Below, one piece after another: positions 7,929-16,353 of a stretch of 64,000 nucleotides of DNA. How positions within the stretch are numbered: position 1 is the stretch's first letter; every line of letters begins with the position of its first letter. Origin of the DNA: Mesorhizobium sp. (GTDB lineage: Bacteria > Pseudomonadota > Alphaproteobacteria > Rhizobiales > Rhizobiaceae); NCBI GenBank assembly GCA_004017275.1, contig SAKE01000016.1, forward strand, positions 1 through 64,000. Direction: 5' to 3'. The position numbers and the translations under genes were made by a program. The notes beneath the pieces were generated by a model that saw nothing but the letters and a program-made list of their open reading frames with translations, was not told where the DNA came from and did not search any database.

Positions 7929-9278
7929 TCAGACCTTCGACAGGCCTGCATCCAATGCTTCTCCGATCTTCGTCACATCGGCGGCGCTGATGATGAGCGG
8001 CGGCGACAGGATGACCGTGTTGCCGGACACGCGCAGCATGACGCCGGCTTCGTAGGCCGCCTCGGAAACCACGGCCATGATTTTCTTGTCGGCAGGCTTC
8101 TTGGTGGTCCGGTCCGAGACCAGCTCCAGCGCCGCCATCAGGCCCTTGTACCTGACATCGCCGACGATCGCATGCCTGGCCTTCAGCCCTTCCAACACGG
8201 CTGCGAGTTCGACGCCCCGTGCGGCGGCATTCTTGTTGAGGCCAAGCCGCTTGGTTTCGGCAAGCGCCGCCAGCCCCGCCGCGCAGCCGACCGGGTGGCC
8301 GGAATAGGTATAGCCATGGCCGATCGCGCCGAAGCTGGTCTTGTCTGCCTCGAAGACGTCGGCGACCTTGCCACCGATCAATGTCGCACCGAGCGGGAAG
8401 TAGCCCGAGGTGATCGCCTTGGCGATGGTCATGAAATCCGGCTTCACACCGGACAGCCGCGAACCCGACCATGCGCCGGTGCGGCCGAAGCCTGTGACCA
8501 CCTCGTCGGCGATCAGCAGGATCTCGTGGCGGTCGCAGATTTCGCGCACCAGCGGCATGAAGCTCTCATGTGGAACGATGACGCCGCCGGCGCCGAGAAC
8601 CGGTTCCATGATGAAAGCAGCGATGGTGTCACCACCCTGGAAGGCGATCTCGTCCTCCAGCGCTCTGGCGCACAATTTCGCCAGCCGCTCGGGATCGGTC
8701 TCGTCGAACGGGTTGCGGAAGGTCCAGGGCGCGGGGATGTGGAAGACGCCCGGCAGCAGCGGCTCGTAGTTGCGGCGGAAATTGGCGTTGCCGTTGACCG
8801 AGGCGCCGCCGAAATGCGTGCCGTGATAACCCTTCTTGAGCGCCAGGAACTTGGTGCGGTCGGCCTGGCCGCGGATCTTCCAGTACTGCCGGGCCAGCCG
8901 AAGTGCGGTTTCGACCGAATCCGAGCCGCCCGAGGTGAAGAATGTCCGCATCATGCCTTCTGGCTCGAACCATTCACAGAGTTCGTAGGCAAGCTCGATC
9001 GCCGGACCGGTCGAGGTGCCGCGAAAGCCGGAATAATAGGGCAGCGCGCCGAGCTGGTCGGCGATCGCCTTCTTGATCGGGTCGCAGCTGTAGCCGAGAT
9101 TGACGTTCCACAGGCCGCCGACGGCGTCGAGCACGGTGTTGCCGGCGATATCGGTGACCATCACACCCTCGCCCTTCATGATCACCTTTGGCGGGTTGGC
9201 CCGCATCTCGGCCGGATGCGCCATCGGGTGCCAGATCGGCTTGGCGTTGGTTTCGGTGAGGAAATTAATGTCGCGCAT
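7929..9278 (-). CDS. Class III omega-aminotransferase
   Basis: A 449-residue PLP-dependent aminotransferase of the omega-amino acid:pyruvate group (GGLWNVNLGY near 54, YYSGFRGT near 81). Asp258 (LIADEVVTGFGRTG) and the PLP lysine Lys287 (TIAKAITSG) are intact. It lies 35 bases upstream of the phospho-lyase gene on the same strand, so it probably serves the same pathway, for example transaminating the amino acid left after aldehyde oxidation. The substrate is not predictable. Confidence 0.82.
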   Translation of the reverse strand: MRDINFLTETNAKPIWHPMAHPAEMRANPPKVIMKGEGVMVTDIAGNTVLDAVGGLWNVNLGYSCDPIKKAIADQLGALPYYSGFRGTSTGPAIELAYELCEWFEPEGMMRTFFTSGGSDSVETALRLARQYWKIRGQADRTKFLALKKGYHGTHFGGASVNGNANFRRNYEPLLPGVFHIPAPWTFRNPFDETDPERLAKLCARALEDEIAFQGGDTIAAFIMEPVLGAGGVIVPHESFMPLVREICDRHEILLIADEVVTGFGRTGAWSGSRLSGVKPDFMTIAKAITSGYFPLGATLIGGKVADVFEADKTSFGAIGHGYTYSGHPVGCAAGLAALAETKRLGLNKNAAARGVELAAVLEGLKARHAIVGDVRYKGLMAALELVSDRTTKKPADKKIMAVVSEAAYEAGVMLRVSGNTVILSPPLIISAADVTKIGEALDAGLSKV

Positions 9279-9299
9279 GAAAGGGCTCCGCAGAAAATC

Positions 9300-9968
9300 T
9301 CAGGCAACTGGGACGAGATCGAAATGACCGAGTGCTTCGGCATAGGATTGGGCCGGGCGAGCGACGTCGAAATGAACCGTGCGCATGCCGGCCGCGATGC
9401 CGCCATCGACATTGCGCTGCTGGTCGTCGACGAAGACGCAGGCCCCGGCGGGCAGGCCAAGCGCCTCGGTGATGAAGGCATAGGCGCGCGGATCGGGCTT
9501 GAGGATGCCGGTATAGGTGGCGTCGACGATCACGTCGAACAGGCCTAGCAACGGCAGCCGCCGGCGGAAGTCGGCGCCGTAGAAAAGGTCGAGTTCGTTG
9601 GACAGGATCGCCAGCCGAAATCCGGCCGCATGAACGGCACGAATGGCGCTGTCAGCCTCGGGCCGCACCACCTTTTCCGGCTCCGCGCCGCGCGCGCGCC
9701 GGACGAAGGTCTCCATCGCCTGCCAGTCCTCGCCGACGAGGCGGCCGACCTCACGGGTGCGGGTGCGCCAGTAGTCGCGCTCGCTGATCTCGTCGGCCTG
9801 CATGGTGCGCCACAGCGGATCGCTGTTCGGATCGAACGGCCCGCGCCATTGCAGCGTCCCCGGCGCGAGGCCGAGCGCCTGTTCGGTCAAGGCATGCGTC
9901 TCGAACAGCGTGCGGGTGACGACGCCGCCGAAATCGAGGACAAGCGCCTGGGCCGGAACAGCGCTCAC
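9300..9968 (-). CDS. HAD-superfamily hydrolase
   Basis: A 222-residue HAD phosphatase-like protein. Motif I is LVLDFGGVV near residue 10, motif II is AILSNE, the motif III lysine is in GILKPDPRAY, and motif IV is CVFVDDQQRNV. The second motif I acidic residue is replaced (DFGG rather than DxD), as in several epoxide-hydrolase-N/YihX-like HADs. The start is GTG overlapping the upstream stop by GTGA. It lies in the same minus-strand operon as the aminotransferases. Substrate unknown. Confidence 0.75.
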   Translation of the reverse strand: MSAVPAQALVLDFGGVVTRTLFETHALTEQALGLAPGTLQWRGPFDPNSDPLWRTMQADEISERDYWRTRTREVGRLVGEDWQAMETFVRRARGAEPEKVVRPEADSAIRAVHAAGFRLAILSNELDLFYGADFRRRLPLLGLFDVIVDATYTGILKPDPRAYAFITEALGLPAGACVFVDDQQRNVDGGIAAGMRTVHFDVARPAQSYAEALGHFDLVPVA

Positions 9969-11245
9969 GCGGCCACTCCCTTGGCCGGCGTGCCGCGCGG
10001 GACGATGCCTTCCTCGACCCATCGGTCGAAGATTTCGAGCGCCTTGCCGACGAAGTCGTCGCTGTTGATGTGGGCGTCGATCTCGTGGAACTCGACCCCA
10101 GCGGGAATGGCCTTGCGCATTTCATCGGCGAAGGCGGCCAGGGCTTCGGGGTCATAGAGCGGCTCGCCCTGCACGTCCCACTCCTGGATGCCCTGGGCGG
10201 GCAGGATGAAGGCGGAGCGGCCTTTCGCGGCGCCGAGCTTGGCGGCGATGATCCTGGCGACCTGGCGGCGATCATCGGCGTCGACGGTGATCGAAGCGAT
10301 CAGCCTGTTGTGGGCGTGGAACGGTCGCTTCGAGAATTTAGCCGGCAAATGCTGCCAGGTTGGCAGATCGACCATGTCAGCCGCGCCGGGTGCGGCGATC
10401 TGCGGAACGCCGCGGGCGCCGGCATTCTCCAGCCGGTCGGCGCCGGAGCTGACGACGGATCCGGCGAGATGATTGGTGATCTCCTGCAGGCTGAAGTCGA
10501 ACACCGCGCAGAAATGGTCCTGACCGGCAATCGATTCGAAAGCACGGCCGCCCATTCCGGTGGTGTGGAAGACCGCAACGTCATAACCCCGCCGCTCCAG
10601 CGCCGGCTTCAGCGTCTTCATGTAGCGCAGGCAACTGCTGCCGAGCGAAGTCATGCCGATGGTCGGCCCCGTTGCCTGCTCCCACGATCGAGACGTCAGT
10701 ACGATTTTAGCCGCACCGACGACCGCACCGCAGGCCTGCGACAGGACCAGCTTGCAGATGTTGTTGAGGCCGTACAGTCCACCCGCCCAGAGGATCATCA
10801 TCAGGTCGGGGGCGACGCGCTCGGGCGGGATGAGGTGAGAATAGGCGATGGTCGAGACGACGAATTTCGGCACGCCGAGCGGCAGGCAAAGCGCCACGTC
10901 GAGCGCCAGATCGGTCCCCATCGAACCGCCTATGGCGATGAAGGCGTCGATCTCGCCACGCTGGTGAAGCTGACGCACCAATTGCACGGCCCCGCCGGCC
11001 ATCAGCGTCATGGCGGTGTTTTCGTCGCCGCTCGAGACGATCTCCGGTATCGTCACATCCACGGCCCGCGCCACGGCATGCTTGTCGTGATCCGGGCTAT
11101 AGGGCGGATCGCCAAGCACGCTGACATCCATCATCACCGCGCGGCCGCCCGATGCCTCGATGCACTCTCTCATGAACAACAGCTCTTCGGCCTTTGTATC
11201 GCCGGTGCCGATGACCAGGATGCGGGGCGCAGTGTCTGCAGACAT
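9965..11245 (-). CDS. Tm-1-like ATP-binding (UPF0261) protein
   Basis: A 426-residue member of the UPF0261/Tm-1-like family. Signs are RILVIGTGDTKAEEL at the N-terminus, IAIGGSMGTDLA near 107 and FHTTGMGGRAFE near 235. The family is named after the tomato Tm-1 resistance protein; the bacterial role is poorly defined. A strong GGAGG precedes the ATG at 11245. It shares one base with the IclR gene stop and overlaps the HAD gene by GTGA, so IclR, Tm-1-like and HAD look translationally linked. Confidence 0.82.
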   Translation of the reverse strand: MSADTAPRILVIGTGDTKAEELLFMRECIEASGGRAVMMDVSVLGDPPYSPDHDKHAVARAVDVTIPEIVSSGDENTAMTLMAGGAVQLVRQLHQRGEIDAFIAIGGSMGTDLALDVALCLPLGVPKFVVSTIAYSHLIPPERVAPDLMMILWAGGLYGLNNICKLVLSQACGAVVGAAKIVLTSRSWEQATGPTIGMTSLGSSCLRYMKTLKPALERRGYDVAVFHTTGMGGRAFESIAGQDHFCAVFDFSLQEITNHLAGSVVSSGADRLENAGARGVPQIAAPGAADMVDLPTWQHLPAKFSKRPFHAHNRLIASITVDADDRRQVARIIAAKLGAAKGRSAFILPAQGIQEWDVQGEPLYDPEALAAFADEMRKAIPAGVEFHEIDAHINSDDFVGKALEIFDRWVEEGIVPRGTPAKGVAA

Positions 11246-12015
11246 CAGGCCTGCCTCCTCAGGGTTTGCAGGTTTTCGCCATTGAGGCGCATCGAAATCT
11301 CCCGTGCCGCTTCCATCACCGCAAGTCCCCGTTCCGCGATCGCGGCTGCCGTCGTTCTGGCCTTCGGCGCCGCCACCGCGATGGTGCCGAGCGCAAAGCC
11401 GTCCGCCGCGCGGATTGCCGCCGCGACGCTGATCACACCTTCCTCGTATCCCTGGTCGCAGATCGAATAGCCGCGCTCGCGCGCCTCGCCCATGGACCTG
11501 GAGATGGCGGCCGGCTCGATCAGCGTATGCGCCGTGAAGGCGTCGAGCGAACCCGCCAGGCACGCCTTGACGGTCTCGTCGCGGGCGAAGGCCAGATAAG
11601 CAATGCCCGAGGCGGTCGAATGCAGGGGCAGCAGCTGGCCGATATCGACATTGACCCGGTTTGCCCGCGCCGGATGTTCGACATGGACGGTGACCAGCCT
11701 GTCGACGCCGAATTCCGACAAATGCACGGTCTCGGCCGTCGATGCGGCTAGATCCCGCACCAGCGGAACCGCCGTCTGCAGGAATGGAAAGCGCGCCTCG
11801 CGGATGCGCGCCAGCCGCGACAGGCCGGCGCCGAGGCGATAGTGCCGCGTGCCGGCATCCTGCTCGACGAAGCCATGGGAAGTCAGTGCAACCAGAAGCC
11901 GCCGCGTCGTCGCCTTGTCGAAGCCCGAACGGCGCGCCAGATCGGACAGGCCGAGCTCGGGCTCGTCGACGCTGAACAGTTCCAGAAGCGAGATAGCTTT
12001 TCCGACCGTACCCAA
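11245..12015 (-). CDS. IclR-family transcriptional regulator
   Basis: A 256-residue IclR regulator. The N-terminal winged helix-turn-helix (LSDLARRSGFDKATTRRLL, about 22-41) is followed by the GAF-like effector domain (about 80-250). The start is TTG at 12015, supported by GGGAGG five bases upstream. It is divergent from the APC permease and first in the minus-strand operon. A 7-5-7 inverted repeat in the divergent gap is a likely site for it. It probably controls both arms of the amino-alcohol cluster. Confidence 0.88.
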   Translation of the reverse strand: MGTVGKAISLLELFSVDEPELGLSDLARRSGFDKATTRRLLVALTSHGFVEQDAGTRHYRLGAGLSRLARIREARFPFLQTAVPLVRDLAASTAETVHLSEFGVDRLVTVHVEHPARANRVNVDIGQLLPLHSTASGIAYLAFARDETVKACLAGSLDAFTAHTLIEPAAISRSMGEARERGYSICDQGYEEGVISVAAAIRAADGFALGTIAVAAPKARTTAAAIAERGLAVMEAAREISMRLNGENLQTLRRQA

Positions 12016-12102
12016 ATTTGCCTCCCGGTTCGGGCCAACAATTTAACATGTGAATTAACTTGACAGGCATCGGCTTTGTTTGCAAGTCTATATTCAAAAT
12101 AA

Positions 12103-12121
12103 TGGTTCAAATAATGAACCA
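12103..12121. promoter_or_regulatory. Inverted repeat, candidate IclR operator
   Basis: TGGTTCA-aataa-TGAACCA has perfect 7-bp arms around a 5-bp spacer and sits between the divergent IclR and permease genes. Its size and TGG...CCA ends suit IclR-family operators. Confidence 0.6.
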
Positions 12122-12189
12122 ACCACCAGAGTGCATGGGACAGGCCATTCGGCCGGCGAACCTGACGGGTTTGCAAACAGGAGGGATCA

Positions 12190-13638
12190 ATGACAGCAGT
12201 TTCGGAACAGGCGCCGGCCAACAGGCTGCGCAAGAACAGTCTTGGCGTCGGCGCCATCACCTTCATGGTGATTTCGGCCGCCGCACCCCTCACCGCGGTC
12301 GCCGGCGGCACGCCGCTCGGCATGCTGATGGGCAATGGCGCCGGCTTTGCCGGCACCTATCTCATCGTCACTATCCTGCTGCTTCTGTTTGCGGTTGGCT
12401 ATGTCGCCATGTCGCGCCATGTCGGCAATGCCGGCGCCTTCTATGCCTATGCCGCGCGCGGCCTCGGCAGCATGGCCGGCGGCGCCACGGCGCTGATCGC
12501 CATCCTGTCCTACAACGCCATGCAGATCGGCGTCATGGGCCTGCTGGGTGCCGCAACCGCCGGCCTGTTCGCCGGCTGGGGCATCAACCTGCCCTGGTGG
12601 GTGTGGAGTTTTGTCGCCATCGCGCTGGTCGCCGTGCTCGGCTATCGGCAGGTCGATTTGTCGGCCAAGATCCTGACGGTGCTGGTGCTGTGCGAATATC
12701 TGGTGGTGCTGGTGCTCGACATCGCCATCCTCAGGACCGGCGGCGACAGCGGCCTGTCGGCGGCGCCATTCAGCTGGAGCCAGATCGTCAGCGGCTCGCC
12801 GGCCATCGCCATCCTGTTCTGCTTTGCCGCCTTCATCGGCTTCGAGGCGACGACGATCTATGCCGAGGAAGCCCGCGACCCAAAGGTCACCATTCCGCGC
12901 GCCACCTATTTCTCGGTCGTGCTGATCGGAGTCTTCTACATGCTCACGGCATGGCTGATGGCCGTCGGCGCCGGTGTCGACAAGCTGCTGCCGACCCTGC
13001 AGGGCCTGCAGGATCCGACGACCTTCCTGTTCGGCCTGTCCGACCGCTATGCCGGAACGGTGCTGTCGCAGGCGATGAGCATCCTGTTCGTGTCGAGCCT
13101 GTTTGCCGGCGTGCTGGCGTTCCACAATGCGGTCGCGCGCTACATCTATGTCTCGGGCCGCGAAAAACTGTTGCCGCAGACGATCGGCGTGACGCATTCG
13201 GTGCACCAGAGCCCGCATGTCGCCTCGGTCATCCAGAGCGTGCTGGCAGCCGTCGTCGTCGGGCTGTTCGCGGTACTCGGCCTCGATCCGGTGCTGGCGC
13301 TGTTTTCCTGGCTGACCAATGTCGCGACGCTCGGCGTCATCGTCATGATGGCGGTGGCATCGCTGGCCGTCGTGATGTTCTTCCGGGCCAACCCGGCGGC
13401 CCAGGAGAACGCGCTGAAGACCACCATCCTGCCCGGGCTGACCTTCATCGCCTTCGTCATCATCATCTACCTGATCGTCATCAATTTCGGCAGCCTGTCG
13501 GGAGCCGGCGGCCTCCTTGGCGTGTTCCTGCCGGGGCTGGTGCTGATCGCCGCGGTTGTCGGACTGTTGCTGGCAAGCGCGCTGAAGAGCCGCGATCCCA
13601 TAGCCTTCGAAAATCTCGGCCAGCCGTTGAAAGATTGA
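12190..13638 (+). CDS. APC-family amino acid/amine permease
   Basis: A 482-residue integral membrane protein with about 12 hydrophobic segments. The APC signature starts at residue 17 (NSLGVGAITFMVISAAAPL), and GFEATTIYAEEARDP lies near 217. GGAGGG precedes the ATG. It is divergent from the IclR gene and followed by an aldehyde dehydrogenase, so it probably imports the amino compound used by the kinase/phospho-lyase cluster. Substrate specificity is not readable. Confidence 0.85.
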   Translation: MTAVSEQAPANRLRKNSLGVGAITFMVISAAAPLTAVAGGTPLGMLMGNGAGFAGTYLIVTILLLLFAVGYVAMSRHVGNAGAFYAYAARGLGSMAGGATALIAILSYNAMQIGVMGLLGAATAGLFAGWGINLPWWVWSFVAIALVAVLGYRQVDLSAKILTVLVLCEYLVVLVLDIAILRTGGDSGLSAAPFSWSQIVSGSPAIAILFCFAAFIGFEATTIYAEEARDPKVTIPRATYFSVVLIGVFYMLTAWLMAVGAGVDKLLPTLQGLQDPTTFLFGLSDRYAGTVLSQAMSILFVSSLFAGVLAFHNAVARYIYVSGREKLLPQTIGVTHSVHQSPHVASVIQSVLAAVVVGLFAVLGLDPVLALFSWLTNVATLGVIVMMAVASLAVVMFFRANPAAQENALKTTILPGLTFIAFVIIIYLIVINFGSLSGAGGLLGVFLPGLVLIAAVVGLLLASALKSRDPIAFENLGQPLKD

Positions 13639-13644
13639 GCGAGT

Positions 13645-13667
13645 AGGGCGGCGGACCACGCCGCCCT
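13645..13667 (+). terminator. Hairpin between permease and aldehyde dehydrogenase
   Basis: AGGGCGGCG at 13645-13653 pairs perfectly with CGCCGCCCT at 13659-13667 around a GACCA loop. There is no T-run, so it may act as an attenuator or RNA-stability element rather than a full terminator. Confidence 0.45.
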
Positions 13668-13698
13668 GCCGTGCATGTCAGTTGAAAACGAGACCATA

Positions 13699-15186
13699 AT
13701 GATCACTCAGACCGCCATCGACACGCTGCGCAAGACTGAGATCGGCGCGCGCGGCCTGTTCATCGACGGCGCGCAGACCGAGGCAACAAGCGGCGCGACC
13801 CTGCCGGTGACGTCGCCGATCGACGGACGGCCATTGGCCAGCATCGCCGACGGCACTGCCGCTGACATCGACCGCGCTGTCCAATCGGCGCGCAAGGCCT
13901 TCGAGAAGGGCTCGTGGTCGCGCTCAGCACCCGCCTTTCGCAAGAAGGTGCTGACGCGGCTCGCCGAGCTTATCGAAAAGCATGCCGACGAACTGGCCGT
14001 GCTCGGCGTGCGTGACAACGGCACTGAGATCGGCATGGCCTACAAGGCCGAACCGCTCTCGGCCGCTGGCACCATCCGTTACTATGCCGAGGCGATCGAC
14101 AAGGTCTATGGCGAGATCGCGCCGACGGCCGACAATGTGCTCGGGCTCATCCATAAGGAGCCGCTCGGCGTCGTCGGCGTCATCGTGCCGTGGAATTTCC
14201 CACTGATGATCGGCGCCTGGAAAATCGCGCCGGCGCTTGCCGCCGGCAATTGCGTGGTGGTCAAGCCGCCGGAGATCGCCTCGCTGACGCTGCTGCGGCT
14301 GGCCGAGCTGGCGAGCGAGGCCGGCTTGCCCGCCGGCGTGCTCAATGTCGTCACCGGGCGTGGCGCGGTCACCGGCGAAGCACTCGGCCTGCATATGGAT
14401 GTCGACGCCATCGCCTTCACCGGATCGGGGCCGGTCGGCCGGCGGCTGCTCGAATACTCGGCGCGCTCCAATCTGAAGCGCGTTTTCCTCGAACTCGGCG
14501 GCAAGTCGCCCAACATCGTCTTTGCCGACGCCCCGGACCTGAAACAGGCAGCGGTCGTCTCGGCCAACGGCATTTTTCGTAATTCCGGCCAGGTCTGCGT
14601 CGCCGGCTCGCGCCTGCTCGTCCAGGCGTCGGTTTATGACCGCTTCATGGACGAACTGCTGTCGGCAACGACGCGGCTGAAAGTCGGCGATCCGCTCGAT
14701 CTCACCAGTGACGTCGGCGCGGTGTCGAGCGCCGAACAACTGGACAAGAATCTCGGCTTCGTCGCCAGGGCCACCGAAGAAGGGGCAAGGCTGGTCACCG
14801 GCGGCGACCGGATACTCACCGAGACCGGCGGCAGCTACATGGCGCCGACGATCTTCGAGAACGTCACGCAAGACATGCAGCTGGCCCGCGAGGAGGTGTT
14901 CGGACCGGTGCTCGGCGTCATGCGCTTCGAGAACGAGGAGGAGGCGGTGCGGCTTGCCAATTCGACCGTCTACGGGCTCGCCTCGGCGGTGTGGACCGCC
15001 AACCTTTCCACCGCTCACCGCATGGTGCGCGCCATCAATGCCGGGGTCGTCCACGTCAACACCTATGGCGGCGCCGACATCACCGTGCCGCTCGGCGGCG
15101 TCAAACAGTCCGGCTTCGGCCGCGACAAGTCGCTGCACGCTTTGGAAAAGTACCTCGATCTTAAGACCGCCTGGATAGCTCTTTGA
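13699..15186 (+). CDS. NAD(P)-dependent aldehyde dehydrogenase
   Basis: A 495-residue aldehyde dehydrogenase with PWNFPLMIGAWK, the general base Glu265 (FLELGGKSPN) and the nucleophile Cys300 (NSGQVCVAGSR). I prefer the ATG at 13699, with weak GAGA upstream; an ATG at 13675 is possible. It follows the permease by 60 bases. A phospho-lyase acting on phosphohydroxylysine would release allysine, and one acting on phosphoaminopropanol would release propanal. This enzyme could oxidise either aldehyde. Family certain, substrate inferred. Confidence 0.85.
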   Translation: MITQTAIDTLRKTEIGARGLFIDGAQTEATSGATLPVTSPIDGRPLASIADGTAADIDRAVQSARKAFEKGSWSRSAPAFRKKVLTRLAELIEKHADELAVLGVRDNGTEIGMAYKAEPLSAAGTIRYYAEAIDKVYGEIAPTADNVLGLIHKEPLGVVGVIVPWNFPLMIGAWKIAPALAAGNCVVVKPPEIASLTLLRLAELASEAGLPAGVLNVVTGRGAVTGEALGLHMDVDAIAFTGSGPVGRRLLEYSARSNLKRVFLELGGKSPNIVFADAPDLKQAAVVSANGIFRNSGQVCVAGSRLLVQASVYDRFMDELLSATTRLKVGDPLDLTSDVGAVSSAEQLDKNLGFVARATEEGARLVTGGDRILTETGGSYMAPTIFENVTQDMQLAREEVFGPVLGVMRFENEEEAVRLANSTVYGLASAVWTANLSTAHRMVRAINAGVVHVNTYGGADITVPLGGVKQSGFGRDKSLHALEKYLDLKTAWIAL

Positions 15187-15407
15187 GACCAACAGCCGCG
15201 CTGGTTTCTTTCTGACTCTGATCGCCCTCCCGAGGCGCACAAGCGGCGGCTTTTGCTCACGCTCTTCAAATTTTTGAGAGAATATTCCCGGCTTTGGCGA
15301 GAACGGCGAAACGCGTTCTTTGATAAACTCGATAGAATTTCTGACGATGTGACCAAGGCTAGGCAATCCGCCTCGCTGCCATGACTTCACAACCGCAGAG
15401 ATCAATC

Positions 15408-16262
15408 ATGACCGACTTCAAAAACACTTTGCTGCTTTCCTTTTGGTCACCCGGCAACCGGCGCAGCGGCCTTGCTCTGCTGTTCGCATCGGCGGTCGCC
15501 ATCGGCAGCCTGATGGCGCCCAACGCGTCGTTCGCCGAAGACAAGAAGGCGATCAAGGTCGGCATCATCAGCGGCGAGGACGAGGATGTCTGGCGCGTTG
15601 TCGTCGCCCAAGCGGCCGAAAAGGGCCTCGCCATCGAGACCGTGGTGTTCAACGACTACACCCAGCCCAACGAGGCGCTGGAGCGCGGCGAGATCGACGC
15701 CAACGCCTTCCAGCACCAGCCCTATCTCGACAACCAGATCAAGACTCAAGGGTATCACATCGTGCGCGTCGGCTATACCGGCGTCTGGCCGATCGGCCTC
15801 TACTCGAAGAAGTACAAGGCGGTCGCCGACCTGCCCGAGGGCGCGGCCATCGGCGTGCCGAACGACCCTTCCAACGAAGGCCGGGCGCTGCGCGTGTTGC
15901 AGAATGAAGGCGTGATCAAGTTGAAGGACGGCACCGGTATTCTGGCGACCACCGCCGACATTGCCGAGAACGCCAAGAAGGTGGTGGTCAAGGAACTCGA
16001 CGCCGGCATCGTCGGCCGCTCGGTCGAGGATCTCGATGCCGCCGTGGTCAACACCGACTGGGCGCTGAAAAGCGGCCTGACGCCGGAAAACCGCATCGCG
16101 CAGGAGCCGATCGCCGACAATCCATACCGCAACTTCATCGCCGTGAAGGTCGGCAACGAGAACGAGGCCTGGGTGAAGACGCTGGTGGCGTCCTATCAGA
16201 ACGAGGCGGTGAAGGCCGAGTTCGACAAGGTCTACAAGGGCACCGGCCTCAGCGCCTATTGA
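15408..16262 (+). CDS. MetQ/NlpA-family ABC substrate-binding protein
   Basis: A 284-residue periplasmic binding protein of the methionine-type NlpA family (KVGIISGEDEDVW, GEIDANAFQHQPYLDNQ, TGVWPIGLYSKKYK). A Sec signal peptide ends near Ala43 (NASFA-ED). There is no lipobox cysteine, so it is probably soluble in the periplasm. I chose the ATG at 15408 (AGAGA upstream) over 15381. It is followed by a MetN-type ATPase and MetI-type permease. Methionine is the default ligand but is not proven here. Confidence 0.82.
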   Translation: MTDFKNTLLLSFWSPGNRRSGLALLFASAVAIGSLMAPNASFAEDKKAIKVGIISGEDEDVWRVVVAQAAEKGLAIETVVFNDYTQPNEALERGEIDANAFQHQPYLDNQIKTQGYHIVRVGYTGVWPIGLYSKKYKAVADLPEGAAIGVPNDPSNEGRALRVLQNEGVIKLKDGTGILATTADIAENAKKVVVKELDAGIVGRSVEDLDAAVVNTDWALKSGLTPENRIAQEPIADNPYRNFIAVKVGNENEAWVKTLVASYQNEAVKAEFDKVYKGTGLSAY

Positions 16263-16353
16263 TCCGATCCTCGGCCGGAAGCCCGGTTCGAGAGCAACAG
16301 CGGTCCGCGCTCAGGCGCGGGCCGCGATTGCATTTTCGGGAACAGGAACATTC

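Noticed and set aside
7894..8472. 628-residue form of the phospho-lyase gene
   Set aside because: The extra N-terminal segment is the second aminotransferase gene read in another frame; the family start fits the ATG at 7893.
15187..15407. Possible SAM riboswitch upstream of the metQ-like gene
   Set aside because: I could not find a SAM-II-like pseudoknot core or a terminator; only a generic AT-rich leader is visible.
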